DNA of 64,000 nucleotides from an uncultured Acetatifactor sp. (lineage in GTDB: Bacteria; Bacillota; Clostridia; Lachnospirales; Lachnospiraceae), in assembly GCA_947629645.1 (NCBI GenBank), contig CANREV010000008.1:1-64000 (forward strand), given 5' to 3'. Below, piece after piece: positions 49,842-58,958 of the stretch. The notes below the pieces were generated by a model. The model was not told where the DNA came from. It did not search any database and worked only from the letters and a program-made list of their open reading frames with translations. The position numbers and the translations under genes are program-made. Positions within the stretch are counted from its first letter, which is position 1. Each line of letters starts with the position of its first letter.

Positions 49842-50719
49842 TTGCTTTCTGACCTCTCTCCTTTTGGCGGACATTCTATTGTGATCCTGCCCAGTCTGCC
49901 GCTTCTGAAATCATCCAGGAGCAGAACGGCCGCTTTTTTCAGATCCAGATTCTCTCCCTTTAACATACATCCCCGCACTCTTGCAATCTCCTCCAGCATT
50001 TCCGGCATGCATTCTTTCCAGGTTACACCGTATCGCGCCTCCACAGCCGCAGAGTACGATCCTTTCAGAGCCTCCAAAAGATCGCAGGCAAGTTCTTCCA
50101 GAAGTATGATCTCATCGTTCATGGAACCGATAAAGGCCAGATGCATGCCAACCTGCTGATCCTCAAACTTAGGCCACAATATCCCCGGCGTATCCAAAAG
50201 TTCCAGATTTTTATTCAGCCGTATCCACTGCTTTCCCTTTGTGACGCCCGGCCTGTTCCCTGTTTTGGCGCATGCCTTTCCTGCGAAAGAATTGATAAAG
50301 GTAGACTTCCCCACATTGGGGATTCCCACTACCATGGCTCTGACGGGTCTGTTTACAATACCCCTTTTTTTGTCCCGTTCCAGCTTTTCTCTGCAGGCTT
50401 CCTGCACAAGATTCTGAATTCCTTTGATTCCGGCGCCGGACCTGGAATCAATCTCCTGCACATGGACTCCCTGTCCCTGAAGATAGTCCGTCCACAGCCT
50501 GTTACAGACAGGATCCGCCAGATCCGCCTTATTGAGAAGCACGATCCTCGATTTATTTTTCCCAAGTTCATCAATATCGGGATTACGGCTGCTGAAAGGG
50601 ATTCTGGCATCCGCCAGTTCTATGATAAGATCAATCAGCTTTATATTTTCCTGCATCATACGTTTTGCTTTTGTCATATGACCGGGATACCATTGATAGT
50701 TCATGTCGAGATTCTCCAT
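49838..50719 (-). CDS. rbgA: Ribosome biogenesis GTPase YlqF/RbgA
   Basis: YQWYPGHMTKAKRMM; circularly permuted GTPase motifs LNKADL, GIPNVGKSTFINSFAG. Confidence 0.93.
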   Translation of the reverse strand: MENLDMNYQWYPGHMTKAKRMMQENIKLIDLIIELADARIPFSSRNPDIDELGKNKSRIVLLNKADLADPVCNRLWTDYLQGQGVHVQEIDSRSGAGIKGIQNLVQEACREKLERDKKRGIVNRPVRAMVVGIPNVGKSTFINSFAGKACAKTGNRPGVTKGKQWIRLNKNLELLDTPGILWPKFEDQQVGMHLAFIGSMNDEIILLEELACDLLEALKGSYSAAVEARYGVTWKECMPEMLEEIARVRGCMLKGENLDLKKAAVLLLDDFRSGRLGRITIECPPKGERSESK

Positions 50720-50733
50720 TAAAAATAAAACAA

Positions 50734-50903
50734 GTTTCCTGTCCAGAATAAGGTCATTATATCATGACTGCTTCGCATTCATGATTTGATGGCCATTCGG
50801 CCGTTTCCTGTCCAGAATAAGGTCATTATATCATGACTGCTTCGCATTCATGATTTGATGGCCATTCGGCCGTTTCCTGTCCAGAATAAGGTCATTATAT
50901 CAT
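50734..50903. repeat. Tandem direct repeat, 69-bp unit x2 plus a 32-bp partial third copy
   Basis: gtttcctgtccagaataaggtcattatatcatgactgcttcgcattcatgatttgatggccattcggcc at 50734-50802 and 50803-50871; partial 50872-50903. Confidence 0.95.
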
Positions 50904-50911
50904 ACTTTGCC

Positions 50912-50947
50912 AAAATAGAAAAGGACAACTACAGAAGTAATTGTCCC
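50912..50947 (-). terminator. Hairpin with T-rich 3' tail on the minus strand (second terminator or attenuator)
   Basis: Minus strand GGGACAATTAC-TTCT-GTAGTTGTCC followed by TTTTCTATTTT. Confidence 0.5.
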
Positions 50948-51008
50948 TTCCGCAACGGTTCTGTCTTCGGCTTCGCGGTGTTGTATGGCTAAACTGCTGC
51001 GCCTGTGC

Positions 51009-51045
51009 AAAAAATCACCGGCATCCGCTCAGGATGCCGGTGATT
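51009..51045 (-). terminator. Rho-independent terminator of the sugar transporter operon
   Basis: Minus strand AATCACCGGCATCC-TGAGC-GGATGCCGGTGATT followed by TTTT; 14-bp perfect stem, 55 nt after the solute-binding protein stop. Confidence 0.9.
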
Positions 51046-51099
51046 GATTGAGATCGTCCTCAGACACTTCTCAAAAATAAAATCTTTTTGAATTACTTA

Positions 51100-52737
51100 T
51101 TACTGGTTTGCCTGATACTGCTCGTTGATCTCAGCGATAATGGTATCATAGCCCGCAGCTCTGATATCGTCCAGGCCTTTCTTAAATTCATCAAGGCTGA
51201 TAGCGCCGCAGATGTACTGAGTTCTGAGAGCAGAAGCCTGAGTATCCAGATCCGCACCACTTTCTGCATAAGCAGCAGAATTTACCTTGTAGGAAAGAGC
51301 GGGATCGATCTCAGCGTAAGGAAGAGCTGCTTCATATGCCGCATTCTGAGCGTCATCTCTCTCGGTGGTAACGGTAGCTACTGTGGTTGCCTCCGTAGAA
51401 GGAAGGAAGGTAAGCAGCTGGTTCAGACCCTGATAGTTAGCGGCAAGCGCGGTATCCTCAGCGTCAAGCTTAACAATTTTTCCCTGCTCGTCCAGCTCAT
51501 AGTTTACACCCTCCAGACCGTACTGAGTCAATACCAGCATCTCAGGGTCACTCAGCTTGTCAAGAACGGTCAAAGCCGCCTCGATCTTCTCGGGAGTGTC
51601 CAAAGTAGATGCGGACAGAGTGTAGAATCCGTTATAGCCTGCGGTTGCAAGAGTATGACCGTTGACTGCACCATAGAGTACCATGGAAGCGGCCTCGTCA
51701 GGGTTTACTACGGAAGGGGTAAAGGTATCCTCTGCTACGAAATAATTCCAGATCCTCTTACCGGAGTCCATAACATCGATGTATACGCCGTTCTCACCCT
51801 TCTTGCAGCCTTCAGACCAGCTGTCGGTAGGGATGGAAGGCCAATCCTGAGGCATCAGCTTCTCGTCATACAGCTTCTTGATGTACTCGACAGCCTCAAA
51901 GTACTCGTCCTGCATCCACACGGGAACAAGCTTTCCGTCTACCTCAGCCCAGCCGTTGCCGCATCCAAACCAGGTCTGGATGATATCGAAAGGACCTGTA
52001 TAGGATGTCATCTCCATGGGATATTCACAGAAGCCCTCATGCTTGTCATTGCCGTTCTTCATAGCTACCAGCATGTTATACACATCATCGGGAGTAGCGT
52101 TAGCGGGGAGCTCTACGCCCAGAGCCTCAGCCCAGTCCTGACGATAGCAGAGACCGTAACGACCTACCACACGGGTACGGGGCAGGGCGATCAGTTTGCC
52201 GTCTACGGTCAGGTTTGCGGCAACGTCCTTGGACATGCCGGACAGATTGGGATACTTTGCGCTGTCCCAGATGTAATCGTTCAGGTCAATGAATGCACCT
52301 GCTTTTGCCGCGTTTACAACGTCACCGGTCATGGTTCCGCCGTAAGACATGATCATAGGCATGGTGGAAGGGCTCGCATAATACAGAGAGTTCTTCTCGC
52401 TCAGCGCATCGTTCGCCACCCAGGTAAGATCCAGATCATGACCCACATAGTCCTCGATCTTCTGCATGATCTCCTCGGCGTAATCACCTACATTGTTGTT
52501 GCCGGCGTTCAAATCGATAACGCTCCACGTGATCGTCTGACGCGCTACGGTAGTCTCGCCGCCCTCGCTGCCGGTGCTGCTCTCACTGGAGCCGGCCGCA
52601 GACTGTCCGGCATTAGAGCTGTCCTGGGCGGAAGACTGTGAGCTGTCTCCCCCATTGCCTCCGCAGGCTGCCAGACCAAGGGTCATCGCGGAAGCCAGCG
52701 CCAGAGCCAAGACTCTGCTAATGGTTTTCTTTTTCAT
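51100..52737 (-). CDS. LplA-like extracellular solute-binding lipoprotein (CUT1 family)
   Basis: Lipobox LGLAACGG, Ser/Gly-rich linker, family-1 SBP architecture. Confidence 0.88.
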   Translation of the reverse strand: MKKKTISRVLALALASAMTLGLAACGGNGGDSSQSSAQDSSNAGQSAAGSSESSTGSEGGETTVARQTITWSVIDLNAGNNNVGDYAEEIMQKIEDYVGHDLDLTWVANDALSEKNSLYYASPSTMPMIMSYGGTMTGDVVNAAKAGAFIDLNDYIWDSAKYPNLSGMSKDVAANLTVDGKLIALPRTRVVGRYGLCYRQDWAEALGVELPANATPDDVYNMLVAMKNGNDKHEGFCEYPMEMTSYTGPFDIIQTWFGCGNGWAEVDGKLVPVWMQDEYFEAVEYIKKLYDEKLMPQDWPSIPTDSWSEGCKKGENGVYIDVMDSGKRIWNYFVAEDTFTPSVVNPDEAASMVLYGAVNGHTLATAGYNGFYTLSASTLDTPEKIEAALTVLDKLSDPEMLVLTQYGLEGVNYELDEQGKIVKLDAEDTALAANYQGLNQLLTFLPSTEATTVATVTTERDDAQNAAYEAALPYAEIDPALSYKVNSAAYAESGADLDTQASALRTQYICGAISLDEFKKGLDDIRAAGYDTIIAEINEQYQANQ

Positions 52738-52832
52738 TCTTTTCCTCCTTTAATTAATATGAAAATAGAAAATATATGATAACGGGAAAATCCCCGTAAT
52801 CAACTCTGTCCTGTAAAATTTCTAAAACAATG

Positions 52833-53744
52833 TCAGCCCTTTACCGCTCCGACCATAACGCCCTTTGTAAAGTACTTCTGCACAAAAGGATAAACGACCA
52901 GGATAGGCACCGTGGCGATAACGGTGCAGGCCATCTTCACCGCCTTGTCGGGCGGCGCGCCGAACATGTCATAATCCAGTATCTGGTTCTCTGCGATCTT
53001 GGATGTCTGCAGGATAATGGATCTCAGCTGAATCTGAATCGGGAACTTCTCCGCACTGGACAGATAAATCATGGCGTTGAAGTAATCATTCCAGAAGCCA
53101 ACGCCGTAGAACAGGGAAATAGAGGCGATAACGGGCTTGGACAGAGGCAGCGCCACCTTCGTAAAGATCTGCAGATCGTTGGCCCCATCCATATAGGAGG
53201 CCTCGTCCAGTTCCACCGGCAGACCCTGGAAAAATTTCTTAATGATAATCATATTAAAAGGACTGATCAGGCCCGGCAGAATCAGAGCCCACCAGCTGTC
53301 CAGCAGGCCATAGGCCTGGAACACCAGATAGGAAGGAATCATGCCGCCGCTGAACAGCATGGTAAAGATCACCATGTTCATCATCCAGTTGCGTCCCCTG
53401 AAATGGGACTTGGAAAGAGGATACGCAAAGGTCAGGGAAAACAGCATACAGCTGGCGGTGCCAAGGATCGTAAGGAGGACGGAATTCTTCAGTCCCCTCA
53501 GGATATTGGCTGTTTTGACAGCATACTGGTATGCGTTCAGTGACCACTCGCTGGGAATGATGAAGAACGCTTTTTCCGTCAGCTCCTTCTCCGTTGCAAA
53601 AGAGCCTGCGAACACATACAGGAAAGGAAGCACAGTGCTCAGGGCGATCAGGCCCAGCACAACATAAATAATCACGTCCACGATGCGGTCGCCGGTGCTC
53701 TTGCGTACCTTGGCGCCCTCTTTAACTTTATGTTCTTTAGCCAT
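52833..53744 (-). CDS. Carbohydrate ABC transporter permease (LplC/AraQ-like)
   Basis: EAA-like loop LDEASYMDGANDLQIFTKVALPLSKPVIA and 6 TM helices. Confidence 0.92.
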   Translation of the reverse strand: MAKEHKVKEGAKVRKSTGDRIVDVIIYVVLGLIALSTVLPFLYVFAGSFATEKELTEKAFFIIPSEWSLNAYQYAVKTANILRGLKNSVLLTILGTASCMLFSLTFAYPLSKSHFRGRNWMMNMVIFTMLFSGGMIPSYLVFQAYGLLDSWWALILPGLISPFNMIIIKKFFQGLPVELDEASYMDGANDLQIFTKVALPLSKPVIASISLFYGVGFWNDYFNAMIYLSSAEKFPIQIQLRSIILQTSKIAENQILDYDMFGAPPDKAVKMACTVIATVPILVVYPFVQKYFTKGVMVGAVKG

Positions 53745-53763
53745 GTGTCACATTCCCCCTCTC

Positions 53764-54741
53764 CTAATACAATCCGCTCTCGCCAAACAGCTTCGCCACC
53801 CTGTCTGCCAGGAGCACCATGATCATGCCCACCACAGACTTAAACATGCCTGCAGCCGAGGAGAAGGAATACATTCCGCTTCGGATACCCTTTGTGTATA
53901 TGTAGGTGTCGAACACTTCCGCCCTGGAAATATTCAGATCGTTGCGCATCATAAAGATCTGCTCATAGCCCGTGTTCAAAATGCCGCCCACACGCATGAT
54001 CAGCATCATCACGATAGTGCCTCTGATAGCAGGCAGCGTAATGTGCCACATCAGTCTCCAGCGTCCGGCTCCGTCCACTCTTGCCGCCTCATACAGTTCC
54101 TGGTCTACACTAGACAGCGCCGCCAGAAATACGATGGTGCCGTAACCGGTCTCTCGCCAGATATCCTGTCCTACGATCAGTCCCCAGAAAGCGGAGGCAT
54201 TCTGCAGGATATCAAAGCTCTTTCCTCCGGAGATGGCCTGATAAAGCAGATTGAAAACGCCATCGGATACGTTGAAGAGCTGGTAGGTCAGGCTGGTCAC
54301 GATAACCCATGACACGAAATGCGGGATGTATATCAGCGTCTGAACCACTCTCTTGTAACCGCTGTGTCTGACCTCATTCAAAAACAGCGATAGGATAATC
54401 GGCGCGGGGAAATACAATACCAGCTGCAGCAGACTGATACCCAGCGTATTGATTAACAGCTTCATAAAATCATTGTTGCTGAAGAACTTTCTGAACTGCC
54501 CAAGCCCCACCCATGGGCTGTCCCATATGCCGACAAAGGGCGAATATTCCTTGAAGGCAATCACCAGTCCGCCCATCGGAATGTAACGGAACATGATAAA
54601 ATAAATGAAACCCGGCAGGAACAGCAGATATAACCACTTGTGCTGCACGATATATTGCCAGGTACTCTTACGATGGGGCACGATTACCTGTCCGTTGGAA
54701 AGTCTGACCGCGCCCTTTTTTCCTTTGATTTTTTCTGCCAT
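53764..54741 (-). CDS. ABC transporter permease (LplB/UgpA-like)
   Basis: ELYEAARVDGAGRWRLMWHITLPAIRGTIVMMLI EAA motif; KHKWLYLLFLPGFIYFIMFRYIPMGG. Confidence 0.92.
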   Translation of the reverse strand: MAEKIKGKKGAVRLSNGQVIVPHRKSTWQYIVQHKWLYLLFLPGFIYFIMFRYIPMGGLVIAFKEYSPFVGIWDSPWVGLGQFRKFFSNNDFMKLLINTLGISLLQLVLYFPAPIILSLFLNEVRHSGYKRVVQTLIYIPHFVSWVIVTSLTYQLFNVSDGVFNLLYQAISGGKSFDILQNASAFWGLIVGQDIWRETGYGTIVFLAALSSVDQELYEAARVDGAGRWRLMWHITLPAIRGTIVMMLIMRVGGILNTGYEQIFMMRNDLNISRAEVFDTYIYTKGIRSGMYSFSSAAGMFKSVVGMIMVLLADRVAKLFGESGLY

Positions 54742-54902
54742 AAGAATCCCCTTTCTGAAGAAATACTTTACTATTAAATTTAATCACCCCGGCCTGATTA
54801 CGTCTACAATCATCTGATTACCTTGCCGCAAAGGCTTTAAGCACCCTGTGTCAGGCGTTCTTTTCCCCTGTTTTAATTTCATTTTCAGATGTCGCGCAGA
54901 TT

Positions 54903-54967
54903 AAAAAAACAAAAAATAATCATTTAATTTACCATTTCCCCTGTCGGTAAATCAAATGATTATTTTT
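54903..54967 (-). terminator. Strong rho-independent terminator of the AraC regulator gene
   Basis: 22-bp arms AAAAATAATCATTTGATTTACC / GGTAAATTAAATGATTATTTTT (one mismatch) followed by a T-rich tract on the minus strand. Confidence 0.88.
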
Positions 54968-54986
54968 GAAAAAATTCGTGAAATTA

Positions 54987-56813
54987 CTATATTTTCTCTT
55001 CCCGTTTCTGCTTTCGGTATTTTCCGGGTGTAGCGCCTGTACTCTTGCTAAAAAATCTGATAAAATTCTGAGCGTTTGTGTAATTCATTTCCACAGCGAT
55101 TTCCGACACGGTCATATTCGTCTCAACCAAAAGCCGTTTCGCTTCCTCCAGCTTGTATTTCTCCAGAAAATCGCTGAAAGTCTTTCCATTCTCCGCCTTG
55201 ATCAACTTCCAGATATATGTGGGATGCACACCCAAAAGCTCCGCGCACTCCTGCAGAGACAGATTCCCCCGCCTTGCCCTGATCAGATGCTCAATATCCT
55301 CCAGCATGGAGTAAGACTTCCTCTCCAACAGCCTTCCCCTGACCTCCAGAATAGGGTCAATCAGCCGATTTATCATATACCACTTCACCCTGTGGGGCTC
55401 CGGAACCTCCAACAGTTCCTCATAGACTCTGTAAAGGCCGTCCGGATACAGCGATTCCAGATCCACATTTACCTGCTGCGCCGCAAGCAGCAGAGCGTTT
55501 ATAAATCTTAAAAGGTACAGGGTCAGCCTGTCATAAGAATACCCCTCCTGCGCCAGATATCGGACAAAATCCTCCACCGCGCTGCAGCACTGCTCTCTCT
55601 CCATGTTTCTGACCCCTGTCTTCAGCCTTTCCTCGTAGGTATCGTCATAAAATGTGCTGGAGAACTCCAGACCAGGCTGCAGGAAAAAGCAACCGGGCAA
55701 ATTCGGCGCAAACGTCCCGGAACGCTTCCTTTCCTCAGAGTTGACAATCGCGTCAACACTCTCCCGATATGCCTTATAAAAGCAGGCAGGATCCCTCTGC
55801 CAGGCGCTGACACCCGCCAGAATCCGCAGTCCGCATACCGCTGCAGCGGTCCTGGAAAGCCCCTCATAATACTCTCTCACCTGTCCGGCCAGCTCCTCCT
55901 CATCACCTCCGGAAAAAACCGCAACGACAGAGCATCTGCCGCACACCGGCGGCAGACACGCTAACCTTCTTAGTTCCTCCGACATTTCCGTCAGAATCCT
56001 CTCACAGACAGCCGACTCATCGATTTCCTCCTGCCGCTGCTCATCCTTAAGATCCAAAACGACCACCATCACAGCATACAATCCGCCATCGGAGAGAACA
56101 TTTTTCACAAACGCATCACACTCTGCCCCATGGATTGCCTCTCCCCTGATCAGCCGCAGTTCAAAAATCTTCTGAAGTTCACTTTGCATTTGAAGCATAC
56201 TGTCTTGAAGGAGATAGTTGTTCTCCTCAAGCCTTTGAGCCGGACGGCACAGACCACAGACCATTGCTGTATATGCGATCCCCTCTGCCAGCACCAGCCC
56301 CAGAAGCCAAAATATCCTGACACGCACTCCTTCCCCGCTGCGGAAGGGATCACAAAATACCGCAAAGCTGTACTCGGACAGCCGGGATTCTCCCAGCGCA
56401 GCTACATAGGCTTCATTACCCCCCCCCCGGTATTGTTCAAGGTGTTCTCCCGCTTTCTCATTCCTCAAAAGTTCCAAAGCTGCCTGCTCCAGATCATCGT
56501 CCGTGGAAAAGACCGCACTGCCCTGTCCATCCATGACAACGAACTTTTCCCCAGAGCCCGCGTAACCGGCCAGCCATTGCTCCCATTCCTTCAGGCCGGT
56601 GTCACCTGACGCCGCCAGATATCCGTCCAGTCCCGCCGCCAGCCTCTCGGCGCTGCCATCGGCCGCCTCATAAGCGCTTTTCAGGCATTCAGAACGATAA
56701 TCCCTATAAAAGGCCACCACAAAAAACAGGGTGAGTATCCCCATAAGCCCTGTTACATAAATACATATTTTCCAACGGCACTTTTCTCTTTTATTTTCCA
56801 CACCGTTTCCCAT
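54987..56813 (-). CDS. Membrane-bound AraC-family regulator (YesN/YtdP-like one-component)
   Basis: Two TM segments flanking an extracellular domain; C-terminal HTH LSLQECAELLGVHPTYIWKLIKAENGKTFSDFLEKYKLEEAKRLLVETNMTVSEIAVEMNYTNAQNFIRFFSKSTGATPGKYRK. Confidence 0.9.
   Translation of the reverse strand: MGNGVENKREKCRWKICIYVTGLMGILTLFFVVAFYRDYRSECLKSAYEAADGSAERLAAGLDGYLAASGDTGLKEWEQWLAGYAGSGEKFVVMDGQGSAVFSTDDDLEQAALELLRNEKAGEHLEQYRGGGNEAYVAALGESRLSEYSFAVFCDPFRSGEGVRVRIFWLLGLVLAEGIAYTAMVCGLCRPAQRLEENNYLLQDSMLQMQSELQKIFELRLIRGEAIHGAECDAFVKNVLSDGGLYAVMVVVLDLKDEQRQEEIDESAVCERILTEMSEELRRLACLPPVCGRCSVVAVFSGGDEEELAGQVREYYEGLSRTAAAVCGLRILAGVSAWQRDPACFYKAYRESVDAIVNSEERKRSGTFAPNLPGCFFLQPGLEFSSTFYDDTYEERLKTGVRNMEREQCCSAVEDFVRYLAQEGYSYDRLTLYLLRFINALLLAAQQVNVDLESLYPDGLYRVYEELLEVPEPHRVKWYMINRLIDPILEVRGRLLERKSYSMLEDIEHLIRARRGNLSLQECAELLGVHPTYIWKLIKAENGKTFSDFLEKYKLEEAKRLLVETNMTVSEIAVEMNYTNAQNFIRFFSKSTGATPGKYRKQKREEKI
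56419..56428. repeat. C10/G10 homopolymer inside the AraC regulator coding sequence
   Basis: ttaccccccccccggta; coding strand CGG GGG GGG GGT (Arg-Gly-Gly-Gly). Confidence 0.9.
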
Positions 56814-56913
56814 ATCAATACTTCCCGTTTAAGGTTTTACTTATCCCTCTTACCCGACCGCTGCCGCAGATGATATTTCTGTCCCGAATCAGAATACAAA
56901 GCCGTCCATACAA

Positions 56914-56961
56914 CGCAACAATGGGTCAGACTCTCGTAAAGAGTTCTAACCCATTGTTGCG
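56914..56961. repeat. Intergenic imperfect palindrome between rplS and the AraC gene
   Basis: cgcaacaatgggtcagactct-cgtaa-agagttctaacccattgttgcg; no T-tract on either side. Confidence 0.8.
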
Positions 56962-57014
56962 AAACTAAATGATATTGGCGGCCGAACCGTTACTACTATA
57001 ATACAAAGCTGTTA

Positions 57015-57359
57015 TTATACCAACTCTTTAACTTTAGCTTTCTTACCCACACGGCCTCTCAGGTAATTCAGCTTGGCACGCCTTACTTTACCTTTTCTTA
57101 CAACCTCGATCTTCTCTACATTGGGAGAATGCAGCGGCCAGGTTCTCTCAACCCCAACGCCGTTAGAGTTTTTTCTGACGGTAAAGGTTTCCCGGTTGCT
57201 TCCGCCCTGTCTCTTCAGCACAATGCCTTCAAAAATCTGAATTCTTTCGCGGTTTCCCTCTTTGATCCTGGCATATACTTTAACAGTATCGCCAACGGAA
57301 AAATCATCAACGGATTCCTTTAACTGTTCTGCTTCGATTTCTCTGATAATATCACTCAT
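57015..57359 (-). CDS. rplS: 50S ribosomal protein L19 (start set at [12 protein letters not shown])
   Basis: [90 protein letters not shown]. Confidence 0.96.
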   Translation of the reverse strand: MSDIIREIEAEQLKESVDDFSVGDTVKVYARIKEGNRERIQIFEGIVLKRQGGSNRETFTVRKNSNGVGVERTWPLHSPNVEKIEVVRKGKVRRAKLNYLRGRVGKKAKVKELV

Positions 57360-57473
57360 ATGAGCCTCCTTCATAAAATGGATGTTCTTAATACCTGACG
57401 TAACAGAGGACCATCTCGTTTTCATAACATTCAGATTTTACCATACAAATGGCGCAAATGCAAGCTTTTTATC

Positions 57474-58934
57474 TTAATTCCCCGATTTCTCGCAACAGTT
57501 CAGCCTTGCGGCCGGACTGTTGCATTTCTCCTGTTTTCCCTGTCCTTCTGCCAAATCAGGATTCCGCTCTATCCGCCACACCGCCTGACCAGAGCGGTAT
57601 AATCCCAGCTTTTCCTGAAGGGCGGAGGAACTGTCATTTCCAGTTATCACATGTCCGTAAGGCGTCCAGCCCTTTTCCAGCGTTCTGTTGATAACATAAG
57701 CTTCCAGCGAAGAAGCAATCCCCTGTCTGCGGTATGTTTCCTCCACGTACAAAAGTCCCAGACCGCCTTCTATGTGCGTACCTATAAAGCCCACCTGTCT
57801 CTCCCCGACAAAAGCGCCGTACATCGCGCCCTCTCGGATCCGTTCTTCCACATACTCTGCATCGTCATTGTCACAATGTCCTACAACATAATCCAGTTGT
57901 TCCAAAGTAAGTTTCCGGATCTCTTTACAGCGCACTGAGAGAGGGGTCCTGCGCGTATAGACCCACTGATAGCATTCGTTGCGAACAGCAAATTCACCAT
58001 CTTCACACAAAAGCTTTTTCCAAAATGCCTGGGAAGCCACATAGGAACGCGCTTCCTTCGGAGCCAGCGCAAGCAGTCTTTTCCCAGATTTCTCAGAGGA
58101 TGCGGAAACCATACAGGTACCGCATTTTTTGTCATACAGCAGGATCTCATCCCCCTCCCAGAAAAGGATTTCGGCCCTGCCCCTGCTCAGACTTTCTATC
58201 ATGTGGATATTGTCTCTTTTCGCCTTTAACAGTTTTTGGATCAGCCGCTGCTTTCGCTCGTACTTCGCGTATAAGTCCGGTCTGTTCTTTTCCGTCCGCT
58301 CTAAAGACTGCTCCAGCCGCCATTTAGCGATTTTTCGATGATCGCCCGAAAGAAGAACCTCGGGCACTTTTATGTTATGCCAGACTTCAGGGCGGGAATA
58401 CTGCGGATATTCCAGCAAGTCATTGAAAAAGCTCTCCTCCTCCGCGGAATTGTCGTTTCCCAGCACTCCCGGAATCAGCCTTGCGATGGCATCGATCATC
58501 ACCATGGCCGGCAGTTCCCCGCCAGTCAGAATGTAATCACCCAGCGAGATCCGATCTGTCACAATCTCCTCCAGCACCCGCTCGTCAATCCCTTCATAAT
58601 GTCCGCAAAGAAAGATCAGTTCATCCTCCCCTGCCAGTTCCTGCGCCCTGCTCTGGTTAAACGGCATACCCTGCGGAGTAACGTAGATCGTCCTGATGTT
58701 ATCGCCTCGGGCAACATCTTTCCAGGCATCAAAAACGGGCTGCGCCTGCATCAGCATTCCGGCGCCGCCTCCGTAAGGATAATCATCCACTTTCTTATGT
58801 TTGTCCAGCGTATAGTCCCTGATATTGACCGCATTCAGAGATATCAGCTCTTTTTGGGCCGCCCTGCCGATAATACTGGAAGTAAAAACACCTGTGATCA
58901 TCTCGGGGAACAAAGTCAAAACATGGATCTTCAT
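57474..58934 (-). CDS. trmD: tRNA (guanine37-N1)-methyltransferase TrmD fused to a C-terminal GNAT-type acetyltransferase domain
   Basis: Residues 1-~240 TrmD (GGGAGMLMQAQP, LCGHYEGIDERV, SLGDYILTGGELPAMVMID); residues ~245-465 GNAT-like with GLGLLYVEETYRRQGIASSLEAYVINRTLEKGWTPYGHVITGNDSSSALQEKLGL. Confidence 0.9.
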   Translation of the reverse strand: MKIHVLTLFPEMITGVFTSSIIGRAAQKELISLNAVNIRDYTLDKHKKVDDYPYGGGAGMLMQAQPVFDAWKDVARGDNIRTIYVTPQGMPFNQSRAQELAGEDELIFLCGHYEGIDERVLEEIVTDRISLGDYILTGGELPAMVMIDAIARLIPGVLGNDNSAEEESFFNDLLEYPQYSRPEVWHNIKVPEVLLSGDHRKIAKWRLEQSLERTEKNRPDLYAKYERKQRLIQKLLKAKRDNIHMIESLSRGRAEILFWEGDEILLYDKKCGTCMVSASSEKSGKRLLALAPKEARSYVASQAFWKKLLCEDGEFAVRNECYQWVYTRRTPLSVRCKEIRKLTLEQLDYVVGHCDNDDAEYVEERIREGAMYGAFVGERQVGFIGTHIEGGLGLLYVEETYRRQGIASSLEAYVINRTLEKGWTPYGHVITGNDSSSALQEKLGLYRSGQAVWRIERNPDLAEGQGKQEKCNSPAARLNCCEKSGN

Positions 58935-58958
58935 GATAATGCTACCTGTCCTGATTTT

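Noticed and set aside
50734-50903. CRISPR-like array
   Set aside because: The units are head-to-tail identical 69-mers with no unique spacers and no cas genes nearby; a tandem repeat, not CRISPR.
51088-52641. 517-aa plus-strand ORF
   Set aside because: Fully antisense to the LplA-like lipoprotein gene, which has a lipobox and family features; the antisense translation resembles no protein family and is explained by codon bias.
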